Assembly: GCF_001647285.1 (NCBI RefSeq)
Contig: NZ_LRML01000008.1
Coordinates: 124,001-188,000, forward strand
DNA: 64,000 bases
Direction of reading: 5' to 3'
Origin: Rufibacter roseus
Lineage (GTDB): Bacteria; Bacteroidota; Bacteroidia; Cytophagales; Hymenobacteraceae
This document shows positions 43,915 through 53,249 of this stretch, piece by piece. The first letter of the stretch is position 1; the number at the start of each line of letters is the position of its first letter. The translations under genes were made by a program, and so were the position numbers. The notes under the pieces were generated by a model. That model did no database searches, was not told the origin of the DNA, and was given only the letters and a program-made list of their open reading frames with translations.

Positions 43915-43961
43915 ATCAGATACCAGTATCAAAATACAGTGTATTTATACTGGTATCTGAT
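43915..43961. repeat. Inverted repeat between genes
   Basis: ATCAGATACCAGTAT and ATACTGGTATCTGAT pair perfectly (15 bp) around a 17-nt loop. It lies between the DUF6515-like start and the end of the frameshifted gene; TTTTCTT follows on the plus strand only. Confidence 0.75.
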
Positions 43962-44024
43962 TTTCTTAATCCAAACCAGCTTATGTGCTACAGCTTCTAA
44001 TTTCAAAGCAGCTACATGTAACAA

Positions 44025-44439
44025 CTATGTTGTTTGCCTTTCATTTTGCTTCTTCTCTAGCTCGTATTGCGCGTATTGTTTCTTGCTGGCTATTTTCTTG
44101 AACTCCTTGTCCCAGTCGGCTCTCAGGCGCTGCATCTGCTCTCCCCGCCCTTGGCCAACTGGCCGCGGAGAGCCTGCACCTGCTGGGCGTGCTTCAGGTT
44201 AAGGGCCTGCAGTTTCTTCGTCTGCGACTTGTTAAGATCAAGCTTCTGCTGTAGCACTTCGGTGCGCTTGGTAGCCATTTGCTCCGGCGACACGTTTGGC
44301 TTGAGGTATCGGTCGCCGCGGGAGTTCCCTCTGTCATAGCGGCCTAGCTCTGTTCTGTTGTCGCGTTGTGGGCCGTTCTGTGCTTGTGAGGTGGTGGCTA
44401 CTGCCAATCCGAGCATCATCATTACCACTAACTTTTCAT
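44025..44439 (-). pseudogene. Spy/DUF4890-like exported protein, two frameshifts
   Basis: Three frames join into one sensible protein of about 138 residues. ATG 44439 begins MKKLVVMMMLGLAVATTSQA only if one A is added to a run of four. The middle frame carries KRTEVLQQKLDLNKSQTKKL. After a run of four Gs (about 44140-44150), one added G continues into RADWDKEFKKIASKKQYAQY and the stop at 44025. Both defects are one-base losses in homopolymers. It is a decayed gene or has sequence errors; it resembles the intact neighbour at 42564. Confidence 0.78.
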
Positions 44440-44719
44440 ATCCGTTTGTTTTAAAAGGTTAAAAATTTACTTGCCTTGGTTGCAAAGGATAAGGCAAAGC
44501 AGGTGCCAAAAACCGCCTAAAACGGTTCATATTGAGTCAAACGGACAAGCGCGCATCTAAAGCGGACGGACGGCCAGGTGAACCAGCTCCTTTCATTTCG
44601 GGCAGGTCGCAATGTAAAAAAAGGATTTCCACCCACAGGTAAAAATGCTTTCAGGGTTGACTCTGTTAATGCCTTCTTAGTAGGCGGTGCAAATTTTGTC
44701 CAAGGGGCTTTTCTGCTTT

Positions 44720-45429
44720 TTATTGCCCAAAGACTTTCTTCAACAAGGCAGAGGTGCGGGCCTGGGGGGGGGCCCTGATCGCTTTCTCCTCGTTGGCCAC
44801 CAACACAAAAAGCCCTTCAATGGCTTTCTGCGTGGCGTACCTCTCTAAATCCGGGTCTGCTTTCTTCACCAACGGAATTTTGTTGTAGACATTGATGAGG
44901 CTGGCGTAGTGCTGGGTGGCGTTTACTTTGGTTAGGAATTCTTGATGATGGGCGAGAACTTCTCTGTCAACTGCGCCGAGGTGGTGCGCTGCAGGTATTG
45001 GGTGGCGGCATCCTGCTCTCCCTTCAAAATGGAATACCCGTCCTGGATATTCATTTGCCGTATGGCCGAGACAAAAATAGGCTTCGCCTCCTTCGCCGCA
45101 TCTTCGGCGGCCCGGTTCAGGGAAAGCACGAACTTGTCAACCTCCGCCCCCATGCCCAGTTGCCGAAGGCGGGTTTCCACCTGTTGCATTTCCGGGGGAA
45201 ATAAAATCTTAATGCCGTCATTCCGGAAATATTCGTCCACTTGGGAGGCCAGATCAGAGCCCTTAGAGGCGCCGTTGACAAGGGCCTCTTTCAAGGCAGC
45301 CCCTATCTCGTAAGAAGAAACACCATTAACTCCGCTTAGAACGCTCTGTTTACTTTTGTTTAAGTTGATCTGTGCCATTGCACCGTTAGCAGCCAGTAAA
45401 AAGGCCAGCAGAACCATTACCTGTTTCAT
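44720..45429 (-). pseudogene. DUF4197 exported protein with one frameshift
   Basis: From ATG 45429 the frame gives a signal peptide (MKQVMVLLAFLLAANGAMAQ) and most of a DUF4197 domain, stopping after FSPIIKNS at 44932. Adding one base at TCC(T)TAACC (about 44934) continues as LTKVNATQHYASLINVYNKI, then KAIEGLFVLVANEEKAI and LLKKVFGQ to a stop at 44720. These are the normal C-terminal blocks of DUF4197. The function of the family is unknown. It is a single-base deletion, real or technical. Confidence 0.85.
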
Positions 45430-45464
45430 ACATTAGTATTAAAAAGTGGATGGAAGAAATTTCC

Positions 45465-45500
45465 GTTTTTAGCCTTCTTTTCAAAAAATAGGCTAAAAAC
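45465..45500. repeat. Family A palindromic repeat
   Basis: GTTTTTAGCCTT and TAGGCTAAAAAC arms, between the receptor stop and the DUF4197 start. Confidence 0.85.
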
Positions 45501-45525
45501 GGAAGTTTGTGTTAGGTTAGCGATG

Positions 45526-48342
45526 TTACCCCTGCGGCGGTCCGCCCGGTGCCCCACCCCGTGGCGAGCCAGGGAAGTTGTGGTCGCGGCTTGGTTCTGC
45601 GGGGGCGCTTCCGCTGAAGTTGCGGAGGTTGTAGGTGAAGGTGAGCATGAAGAACCGCTGCAGCACGCTGGACTGCACATCTTCCACGTATTGGGCCGTG
45701 ATGTTACGCTGCACGCTCACGTTCTGGTTCAGCAAGTCGTTTACGCTCAAGCTTATTTCGCCCTGCTGGTTAGGGAACAGTTTTTTGCTGATGCTCATGT
45801 TCCAAAGCAAATAATTGGCGTTGTAGCCCTCAGATAAACCGGCGTTGTACTGGTGGTGCAGTTCGGTGCGGTACACTAAGCCCGGCCCAAAAATCCAGTT
45901 GTATTTTAGGTTAGTGCTTTGCGTGAAGTAATTGCTGTTAGATTGCCCCTGCAGCGAGTTCTGCACAAAATTGTAGCTGGAGTTGGTAGAGATGTTGAAA
46001 TCTATTTTCTCACTGATGTTGCTGCTCAGGCTCAGCCCCCCGCCCACGTTGGTGGCGCTAGCCACGTTCAGTACTTGGTTGGTTAAGCCGGGAGTGCGGG
46101 TGTAGCCTACGGAGCCGTTTAGCCCGAAATTTGAACTCAGGAAATCAACCGGCTGCCCGAAGTGGAAGAAAGTACGCGCGTTCACAAAGCCGTCTAAGTT
46201 GACCGGCGTAATCAGCTGCTGGCCTTTCTCCAGCACCAGTCCATTAGCCAGCGTAATAGGCTCGGTGGTGGCTCTGGTGATGCTGTTGCCAATGTAATCC
46301 TGGGTAACACTCCCAAACAATCCCACAAAGAAAACGCGGTTCGTTTCTGGGCTGAAATAACGGAAACCACTCCGGATGTTGTGCTGGTAGCTTTGCTGCA
46401 ACGCAAAATTACCCTGGTACAGCAGCAGCGGATTGGAATTGTCAATAGCTTCAGACAGTTGATCTACCGAGGGGGCTGTGGTTCTGGTGGTGTAGTTGAA
46501 ATTAAGGTTCTGGGTAGCCGAGAATTTATAGTTCATTTCGGCCGAGGGCAAGATATTGTCAAACCGTCTTGTGTAGGTATTCTCGTAAGGGTACACTTGG
46601 TCGTTGTCTAGCGTGGCCAATTGGTACCGCACATTAAACCGTACCCGCAACGCGTCTTTGTTGAACTGGTACCCCGTACCGAAGCGCTGGGTCAGGTACG
46701 TGCTCTGAAAGGTGTTGCTCAAGTTTGGTTCCAGCTGACTGTAGGTGCCGGTGGCCTCGTCAAAATCATACGACCGCTGGTCGGCATCGTTGAATTGGTT
46801 CCCTACGGTATACATCAGTTGGCCCTGACCGTAGGTTCCTATTGGCTCGTTGTAGGTCAGGTCGCCGGTCCAGGAAAAGCCGGTGCGGTCTTGGTTTGTG
46901 AAGAGATTCTGATCTAAACTGGTAGCCGTGCCGCGGTAGTAGACGGTGTTGGCCTGCAAGAGGTTCTCCGCGTCAACGGTGGTGTAGGAGGTGTTCAAAC
47001 TGGCCGAAAGCGACCGCTTGGTGCGGCCAAAGTTGTGGCTATACAAGATGTTGTTGTTGAACGTAAGCGATTGGCTTTCGGAGGCCGTCGTATTATCCGA
47101 TTGGTTCAGGGGGCCGTTGGCGTTGGAGGTGGCGCTGGAAACCGCGTTGTCGGCCGTGCTTTCCTTCACCGACAAGCTGGGGGTAATGAGTAGCCGGTTG
47201 TTTTCGTTCAACTTATAATTCAGCCGGAAGTTTAATTGGTGATCTGTATTAGTGGTACTGCTTAGCCGGCTTTCAGTGTACACCTGATTTGAGTCTGAAG
47301 GCAGGGTGTAGTTCTGGATTCTGAATTGGTTGTTGGTGATGCCTCGGTTCGTGAATTTATAGTTTCCGCTCACTTCCACTTTTTGGCCCCACATATCGCT
47401 GTAATTAAGCCCAAGGGTGTTAGTAGAAATAAGGCCCGAGGTAGTGCCCCCGCCCATAGGCGGGCGCCGGCCGCGCATGCCGCCGCCGGGCGTTTCGCCC
47501 ACCGAGAAATCCAGCATATTGATGTTGTTCGTTAAGCCGGTGAGCGTGAGGCGCTGGTCTCCATCAAACGAATTGACGGCCACGCCCACCATGTATTTAT
47601 TATCGGTGCCGTACCCAGCCGAGGCTTTTCCGAAGTAGCCGTTCCGCTTGTCTGGTTTGGTGACGATGTTGATGGTTTTGGCCGCGTTACCGTCATCCAC
47701 GCCGCTGAATTCGGCTTGGTCACTCTTCTTGTCGAAAATTTCGATGCTGGCGATCACATCGGCGGGCAGGCTGCGGAGGGCGGCGCTAGGGTCATCGCTA
47801 AAAAAGCGTTTGCCGTCTACCAGCACCTGCTTCACGTCCTCCCCCTGCGCCTGCAGGGTTCCGTTGGCCATGGTAATGCCCGGCATCTTCTGTACCAGGT
47901 CTTCGGCACTGGCATCAGGGGCGGTTTTAAAGGCAGCGGCGTTGTATAGGGTCGTATCTCCCTTCATTTCGCCGGGCGGAATTTTTCCTACCACCGTTAC
48001 CGTCTGCAATACCTGCGCTTCCACTTCCAGCCCCAAGTTCCCCAGGTTTAGGGATTCCATGGCCGGAATAGTTTTCTGCAGCGTCCGGTAACTCACGAAA
48101 GAAATCCTCAGGTAATAGTTGCCGGGCGGAACGGAGAACTTGAATTCGCCGGTGGCGCTGGTTTGGGTGACCGTTTGGGTGGAGTCCAACATCCGAATGA
48201 GCGCAACAGTAGCTCCGGGCAAAGCCGTTTGGTCTGCGGCGTCTACCGCCTTACCAGTGATTGAAATGTTTTGGGCGAAGGCGCTGAACCCTAAGGCCAG
48301 CAGTTGGAATAAAATAAAAAGGCGTCTCATAGTTTGTTTCAT
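45526..48342 (-). CDS. TonB-dependent-receptor-like outer-membrane beta-barrel protein
   Basis: About 938 residues from ATG 48342; the longer frame uses TTG. A signal peptide (MKQTMRRLFILFQLLALGFS, then AFAQ) is followed by a CarboxypepD_reg-like domain (ISITGKAVDAADQTALPGAT). A plug-like region has DLVQKMPGITMANGTLQAQG and VLVDGKRFFSDD. Then comes a large barrel of the OMP_b-brl_3 family. A Gly/Arg/Pro-rich insert (GGGMRGRRPPMGGG, about 290) and a Pro/Gly tail are unusual. The substrate is unknown. The LytTR/kinase pair downstream in the window reads the same way and may control it, which is an inference. Confidence 0.88.
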   Translation of the reverse strand: MKQTMRRLFILFQLLALGFSAFAQNISITGKAVDAADQTALPGATVALIRMLDSTQTVTQTSATGEFKFSVPPGNYYLRISFVSYRTLQKTIPAMESLNLGNLGLEVEAQVLQTVTVVGKIPPGEMKGDTTLYNAAAFKTAPDASAEDLVQKMPGITMANGTLQAQGEDVKQVLVDGKRFFSDDPSAALRSLPADVIASIEIFDKKSDQAEFSGVDDGNAAKTINIVTKPDKRNGYFGKASAGYGTDNKYMVGVAVNSFDGDQRLTLTGLTNNINMLDFSVGETPGGGMRGRRPPMGGGTTSGLISTNTLGLNYSDMWGQKVEVSGNYKFTNRGITNNQFRIQNYTLPSDSNQVYTESRLSSTTNTDHQLNFRLNYKLNENNRLLITPSLSVKESTADNAVSSATSNANGPLNQSDNTTASESQSLTFNNNILYSHNFGRTKRSLSASLNTSYTTVDAENLLQANTVYYRGTATSLDQNLFTNQDRTGFSWTGDLTYNEPIGTYGQGQLMYTVGNQFNDADQRSYDFDEATGTYSQLEPNLSNTFQSTYLTQRFGTGYQFNKDALRVRFNVRYQLATLDNDQVYPYENTYTRRFDNILPSAEMNYKFSATQNLNFNYTTRTTAPSVDQLSEAIDNSNPLLLYQGNFALQQSYQHNIRSGFRYFSPETNRVFFVGLFGSVTQDYIGNSITRATTEPITLANGLVLEKGQQLITPVNLDGFVNARTFFHFGQPVDFLSSNFGLNGSVGYTRTPGLTNQVLNVASATNVGGGLSLSSNISEKIDFNISTNSSYNFVQNSLQGQSNSNYFTQSTNLKYNWIFGPGLVYRTELHHQYNAGLSEGYNANYLLWNMSISKKLFPNQQGEISLSVNDLLNQNVSVQRNITAQYVEDVQSSVLQRFFMLTFTYNLRNFSGSAPAEPSRDHNFPGSPRGGAPGGPPQG

Positions 48343-48476
48343 CTGGGGCAGGCTTTCTGCCTGATGAAACAAAAGTCAGCAAAGGGCCTTCGCCTCACCA
48401 GCTAAACCACCGTGAAACAGGCAAATGGCGGGTTAAAGCGGAAATTTCCGGAGATGCAACCAGAATAAAAATTGCT

Positions 48477-48512
48477 GTTTTCAGCCCTATTTTAGAAAAA
48501 CAGGCTGAAAAC
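48477..48512. repeat. Family A palindromic repeat
   Basis: GTTTTCAGCCCT and CAGGCTGAAAAC arms, between the receptor start and the small coiled-coil gene. Confidence 0.85.
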
Positions 48513-48552
48513 AGCAAATCAAAAAGTAGATAAGAAATGTTTATATACTGAG

Positions 48553-48759
48553 CTAAGCAGCCACAAAAGCCTTCCGCTTCACCGCTTTCAGCTTCTGCTT
48601 TTTCAGCGACTTCAGTTGGGTCTTCAGTTCATTCAGCTCCTTCAAAAACAAAAGCGTGTCTCTTTTGCCCAACTTCTGAAAGTCAGTGGAATAGAGTTGC
48701 TTTTGCTTCTGGGCCAGTTGGCTTTCTAAGGATTGGATGCAGGCGTCTTCCAAAACCAT
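48553..48759 (-). CDS. Small basic coiled-coil protein
   Basis: 68 residues, almost wholly helical with heptad-like Leu/Lys spacing (LESQLAQKQKQL and ELNELKTQLKSLKKQKLKAV) and a lysine-rich end. No signal peptide is seen and no family is recognised. It has an ATG start and is bracketed by two family A repeats, so it is probably an independent short gene between the barrel protein and the LytTR regulator. Confidence 0.6.
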   Translation of the reverse strand: MVLEDACIQSLESQLAQKQKQLYSTDFQKLGKRDTLLFLKELNELKTQLKSLKKQKLKAVKRKAFVAA

Positions 48760-48799
48760 AATTGTATATTTAGTAAGAAGGGAAATTGAATCATGCTCT

Positions 48800-48836
48800 G
48801 TTTTAGGCCTGTTTTAAGAAAAACAGCCCCAAAACA
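48800..48836. repeat. Family A palindromic repeat
   Basis: GTTTTAGGCCTG and CAGCCCCAAAAC arms, ending 4 bp from the LytTR stop. Confidence 0.85.
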
Positions 48837-48839
48837 GAC

Positions 48840-49598
48840 TTAATGCGAGAGCCACTGCAGAAACAACGGACTTTTGGCTTTGCTCACAATGATTTCCTCA
48901 GTAAACGGAATGGTCAGAGCTAATGACAACTTACGCCCGAAGTACTGCGAGGCTTCTTTCACTGCTTTGTGGTGGACCAGAAACTGACGGTTGGCTCGGA
49001 AGAACTGCGGTCCGCAAATGGCCTCCATCTCTTCAAGGTTGTGGCTCAGCGTAAACTTTCTCTGGTCAAAAGTGAGCACGTGGGTGATTAGGTTTTGGGA
49101 GTAGCAAACGGCGATCTGGTCTACAGGCAGCGGAATGATCTTGTCGCGCTGAAACACCAACACGGAGCTGGGCTTCTGGGAAAGGCGGTTGTCGAGCATC
49201 TGCAGGAGTGCTTGGTAGTCTGGTTTAGAAGTGGCTAAACTGGCCTGCAGTTGCTTGAACTTCTGCAGGGTTTTCCGGACGGTGTCTTGGCTGAACGGCT
49301 TCAGAATATAGTCAATGCCGTTGGCCCGGAAAGCGTCTAGGGCGTACTCGTTGTAGGCGGTGCAGAACACTACAGGCTTGGAGATTTCCATGGCGCTGAA
49401 CACCTCAAAGCTCAACCCGTCGCCCAGCTGAATATCTGAGAAAATAAGATCTGGGGCGGCGTTTTCCTTAAAATAAGCAATGGCCGTCTTTACAGAGGGT
49501 AATTTGGCTTGGATATTTACACCCGGTTCAACTTCCAAAAGCGTATCAGAAAGGTCCTCGGCCATCAGGGCCTCGTCTTCAATGATAACAATGTTCAT
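48840..49598 (-). CDS. LytTR family response regulator
   Basis: 252 residues. An N-terminal receiver (residues 1-120) has the phosphoacceptor Asp in LIFSDIQLGDG (about 55), acidic residues in IIEDEALMAEDL, and the lysine in YILKPFS (about 106). A C-terminal LytTR DNA-binding domain follows (VLVFQRDKIIPLPVDQI and FFRANRQFLVHHKAVKE). The start overlaps the kinase stop by 4 bases, so the pair is co-translated. It probably activates genes next to imperfect direct repeats, as known for LytTR proteins. Confidence 0.94.
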   Translation of the reverse strand: MNIVIIEDEALMAEDLSDTLLEVEPGVNIQAKLPSVKTAIAYFKENAAPDLIFSDIQLGDGLSFEVFSAMEISKPVVFCTAYNEYALDAFRANGIDYILKPFSQDTVRKTLQKFKQLQASLATSKPDYQALLQMLDNRLSQKPSSVLVFQRDKIIPLPVDQIAVCYSQNLITHVLTFDQRKFTLSHNLEEMEAICGPQFFRANRQFLVHHKAVKEASQYFGRKLSLALTIPFTEEIIVSKAKSPLFLQWLSH

Positions 49599-50668
49599 GA
49601 AAATATTAATTTAAGTTCTACTGAAAATGACTTATCCATCTCAATAACTTTTATGCCATGCCCACTAATGACTTGGTACCGCTCCATCAGGTTTTTGAGT
49701 CCGATCCCTGAGCTTGGCTCCAGAGTTTGCTTTGGCTTTTTGTTGTTCCAGACCAAAATGGTGTCATCTGTTCTGTAAGCGATCCGGATGGTGAGGGGTT
49801 CTTCTACAGTAAAGGCATTATGCTTGATGGCATTTTCCACTAGCAGCTGCAACGAAAAAATGGGTAGGCAGCCGGTGAGCAGAATGGGCTCAGGTATGTC
49901 AATAATGTAAGAAAAAGAATATTTGAAACGCACTTTCTGCATCTCCAGGTAATCAACGCAGAGCTTTAGTTCCTCTTTCAGCGGAATGGTGGTTTCGTCC
50001 TGTCCGGTGATGGAGGCCCTGAGCAAATCTGACAGCCGCACCAGGTATTCCTCGGCCTCGGGCCGCTGCTTTTTAATGAGCGATTTCAAGGTGTTGAGCG
50101 AGTTGAACAGGAAATGCGGCTGCAGCTGGTGTTTGAGGTGCTGGTGCTGGGCAATGGCGTGGTTCATCTTCAGCTGGCTGTTCTCAACGGCTATCTGGGC
50201 ACTTTTACGCTGCAGAATGAGCAGGTCCATGAGCACTAGAATAATGGTGTTGTTGGTGAGCGCTACCACTAAGGGAAACATACGGGGGCGTCCACCTTCA
50301 TAGAATGCCAGGAGCAAGGCAGAATGACCGTAGTAAATACCGACAGTGAGCAAGTAACTGGTTACATACCGGATACTGTTCTTTACTTTTTCGCTGCGGT
50401 TAAACCGTTCAACCCAACCGTACAAGTACATGTTGATGAACCATAGGCTAAACATTAACAGTGAAATGCCCGCCACAACAAGCAGGATTTCCTGATTGGA
50501 AGGCTCAAAAGGGAAATTGGGGGGACGGTGAACTCGGAGAGGGCGTCTCTGCAGAAATAAGGGTTTGCCAGCGTTAACCAAAGGGAAAATACTCACCACG
50601 CCCCACGCCACAGAAGTAATTAACGCTATTTTCCACAAGCTCTTCATATGGCCTTCGGATTTTAACAT
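49595..50668 (-). CDS. LytS-like sensor histidine kinase (His_kinase family)
   Basis: 357 residues. Four hydrophobic segments in the first ~150 residues form a membrane sensor, followed by a short coiled coil. The His_kinase box is HQLQPHFLFNSLNTLKSLI (about 186-204), with the phosphorylated His in PHFLFNSLN. The N-box is LLVENAIKHN and the G-box is SSGIGLKNLMERY. It partners the LytTR regulator through a 4-base overlap. ATG 50668 is used; ATG 50647 (MKSLWKIAL) is a reasonable alternative. Confidence 0.93.
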   Translation of the reverse strand: MLKSEGHMKSLWKIALITSVAWGVVSIFPLVNAGKPLFLQRRPLRVHRPPNFPFEPSNQEILLVVAGISLLMFSLWFINMYLYGWVERFNRSEKVKNSIRYVTSYLLTVGIYYGHSALLLAFYEGGRPRMFPLVVALTNNTIILVLMDLLILQRKSAQIAVENSQLKMNHAIAQHQHLKHQLQPHFLFNSLNTLKSLIKKQRPEAEEYLVRLSDLLRASITGQDETTIPLKEELKLCVDYLEMQKVRFKYSFSYIIDIPEPILLTGCLPIFSLQLLVENAIKHNAFTVEEPLTIRIAYRTDDTILVWNNKKPKQTLEPSSGIGLKNLMERYQVISGHGIKVIEMDKSFSVELKLIFS

Positions 50669-50861
50669 AAGATTCTGGCTTTTTGTCTTGAAGGTAACAC
50701 TTGGTTGCTAACTTGCCCATAGTGCCGGAACATTTTGAGCAGGATATAAAAGAAGAGCCCTCTTGTATAAGGGCTCCTCAGTAAATGAACAAATTGGGAT
50801 GACAGCAAGCCCTTTTTATTTTCTACAAGGGTAAGTAGTCAGATATTGAATAGTGAGGAGG

Positions 50862-51866
50862 TTATTCGTTGTCCATGGTGGGGTCAAACTGCCATAGATC
50901 ATCAAAGCGGGTAGAGCCGTAAGCACCGGTGGTGACGAAGCCGTAGTTACCGATGGCAAAACCGACGGCTCCTTCGCGGGCGTACCCTTCAAAGGCGTTC
51001 ATTGCTGTCCAGCTGTCGCCGGAGGCATCATACTGCCATACTTCTGAAAGGGTTGCGCCGTTTGTACCCACGCACAGATACGCTTTGCCGTTGATGGTAA
51101 AAGGAACTGCTGAGCCTCTAGGCGTTGGATAGGCTTCATCCTCCCGGTCTGTGGAATTCAAGGCTTTCAGTCTCGTCCAGGAATCGGCGATTGGGTCATA
51201 TTCAAGGAAATCATCTTCGTAAAGACCGTTATTCTGACCACCGCCTATGTAGCCTTTTCCGTTGAGTGAAAACGCGAAGCCGTTAAATCTTTTGGCACCG
51301 CCCAGCCCAACTTTCTCGGTCCAAGCGCCGGTGGAAGGGTTGTACTGCCAGAAATCTTTTTGATAGTTTCCGTCATAGCCAGCCCCTACATACCCATTCT
51401 CATTGATGGAGAGAGCAAGAGCTCCGTAACGGGCTGAGCCCGGAAAATCTGCTATTTGGGTCCAGGTATTAGCTTCTGGGTCATACTCCCAAAAGTCTTT
51501 TAAATAAGTTTCACCGTTGTAGCCGGTGCCTACGTAGCCTTTCCCGTTCGCGCTGAAGCTGACTGCCGCGCTTCTGGCCACCCCTGGAAACTCTGCTATT
51601 CTGATCCAGGCGCTCTTGCTGGGGTCGTACTGCCAGAAGTCTTTGAGCCTGTTCTTGCCGTCATAGCCGGTGCCCACGTATGCTTTATCGCCTATGGCAA
51701 ACCCAACGGCACCGCTGCGGGTAACGCCGGCAAATTCAGACTGCCTGATCCAATCACCCATCACGTTGTCGGTATCAGAATCGTCAGAGCTGCAAGCGGT
51801 GGTCAGGAAAAGGGTACTGAGGAATAGGTACACGTAAAAGCTTATTCTGTTAATAGGTTTTCTCAT
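50862..51866 (-). CDS. Kelch-repeat lipoprotein
   Basis: 334 residues. A lipoprotein signal ends FLTTAC, with Cys about 25 as the lipidation site, followed by a Ser/Asp-rich linker. Six to seven kelch-like blades follow, with the repeated pattern 'R.gAv.F.ing.gYvGtGy.g...lkDfWqYdp....W'. These build a beta-propeller at the cell surface or in the periplasm. It sits 18 bp after the DUF4270 gene and in the same direction. The pairing of DUF4270 with kelch proteins is common in Bacteroidota; the ligand is unknown. Confidence 0.88.
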   Translation of the reverse strand: MRKPINRISFYVYLFLSTLFLTTACSSDDSDTDNVMGDWIRQSEFAGVTRSGAVGFAIGDKAYVGTGYDGKNRLKDFWQYDPSKSAWIRIAEFPGVARSAAVSFSANGKGYVGTGYNGETYLKDFWEYDPEANTWTQIADFPGSARYGALALSINENGYVGAGYDGNYQKDFWQYNPSTGAWTEKVGLGGAKRFNGFAFSLNGKGYIGGGQNNGLYEDDFLEYDPIADSWTRLKALNSTDREDEAYPTPRGSAVPFTINGKAYLCVGTNGATLSEVWQYDASGDSWTAMNAFEGYAREGAVGFAIGNYGFVTTGAYGSTRFDDLWQFDPTMDNE

Positions 51867-51884
51867 GGTTGGGTTTAACTAAAA

Positions 51885-53249
51885 TTAAAAAGATTTGGTG
51901 TAGAAGATGCGAAGTCTTACTTTATTACTGGCGTGCGCTGGGCCGCCCACGCACAGTCTGTTCACGGTAGAGATAAATGATTCTGGCGCGGCAGCCAGCA
52001 GAAGGCCATTGTTCTCAATGTTTCCACTGAGCAACTGCGTCAGGTAATCAGTAATCTGGAACTGGTACTTTGACATCATGTCATATTCCATATCCGGGGC
52101 GTAAATAGCCGATTGGTATTCTGACCCTGAGAAGTCTTTCAGGAGCTGTCCGGCAGGTACATTGGTTTTGCTGGATTGGTACAAGACAATAGTTTCCGGC
52201 GGCAAGGTGGGGTAGCGGTTGGTGTTGGTGACAGGAACAATTTCCAGAACCGCCTTATTGATTAAGTTTAACTTCATCTCGTCTTTCAGGCTGGCCAGAT
52301 TTGGGAAATCCAGTTTTACCATAATGCCCGTACCAGATTGCGTGAAGCTTATGTCATTGGTAAGGCTGCTGCTGATGGACTTTCCTCGCTTCAATTCCTG
52401 AAAAGCCGTTTGGCTGAAGTTACCTTTTATCTCATTGAACTGCGTACTGCCGGTGATTAGCGGAAAATCATGAATAGCAGCAGTGGTGGTAGCCGAGGTA
52501 GAGGAGTAGTAGAGCCGTATTTTTACGCCGCTAGCCGTTCCGCCTAAAATGACTTTCTGCCCCATCCCGCTAATTCGGAAACCATTTAAGAGGGGAGCAT
52601 AGTTTGGGGTGTTTAAGAGTGAGCTGCCGTTTTTCTTGAGTTCCGTCAGTTGCTGGCCTAGTGCTGCGGGCAACGGTATGGCTATGCTGTCTCTGCCTAC
52701 TGGCCGGGGTGAGAAAGTATAGGTAGCCAAAGGTTGGGATTCAGTTTTAAAACTGGAGGCATTGTACAAACCAGAGGAGGCGTAGAAATAAGAATTGGGA
52801 GCCTCCGTGCCTATGTAAGGCGGCAAGGCCTTGGCTTCAAGAATCTCTTCCAGCAGCTGCAGCTGCAGTGTCATGCTGGCGGTGGTATCTCCGTAGGAAT
52901 AGCCTGAGTAAGGCAGTATAAGCTCGGCGGAGTCATAGGTGGCGCTTGCATCTGTGAAGCCGATAGCAGAAAAGTCTATATAGAAATATGAATTGGCGGT
53001 CACTTCTCCGGTCATTGCGTCTGGATAGCTGCCGAATAGCATGGTGCCGGTTCCGGAGGTCATTACAGAGTCGAGGTAAACGGTAGAAACGCCAACAGTG
53101 GCCGTGTCTGTATACAGCACTTTCACACTGCCGTCTTCCAAAGCCAAGCCGATGCTGGTATTGTCATCGCAGGAGGAGAAAAAGGGTAGTGCCAAAAACA
53201 TCAATAGGCAGCTGAATCGGTATGTTTGGGAAAGGCCTTGTATTACCAT
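51885..53249 (-). CDS. DUF4270 lipoprotein
   Basis: About 454 residues from ATG 53249; a longer frame adds nine residues. The signal peptide ends FFSSC (Cys about 26), and the mature part matches DUF4270: beta-rich, with DTATVGVSTVYLDSVMTSGT at the start, FGSYPDAMTGEVTANSYFYI near 75, and a C-terminal LTQLLSGNIENNGLLLAAAP. The domain is widespread in outer-membrane lipoproteins of Bacteroidota without known function. It is first of a two-gene unit with the kelch lipoprotein. Confidence 0.88.
   Translation of the reverse strand: MVIQGLSQTYRFSCLLMFLALPFFSSCDDNTSIGLALEDGSVKVLYTDTATVGVSTVYLDSVMTSGTGTMLFGSYPDAMTGEVTANSYFYIDFSAIGFTDASATYDSAELILPYSGYSYGDTTASMTLQLQLLEEILEAKALPPYIGTEAPNSYFYASSGLYNASSFKTESQPLATYTFSPRPVGRDSIAIPLPAALGQQLTELKKNGSSLLNTPNYAPLLNGFRISGMGQKVILGGTASGVKIRLYYSSTSATTTAAIHDFPLITGSTQFNEIKGNFSQTAFQELKRGKSISSSLTNDISFTQSGTGIMVKLDFPNLASLKDEMKLNLINKAVLEIVPVTNTNRYPTLPPETIVLYQSSKTNVPAGQLLKDFSGSEYQSAIYAPDMEYDMMSKYQFQITDYLTQLLSGNIENNGLLLAAAPESFISTVNRLCVGGPAHASNKVRLRIFYTKSF

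Noticed and set aside
44764-44772. Run of nine Gs suspected as a second frameshift in the DUF4197 gene
   Set aside because: With nine bases counted, the frame reads through to ARTSALLKKVFGQ and the stop, so no shift is needed there.
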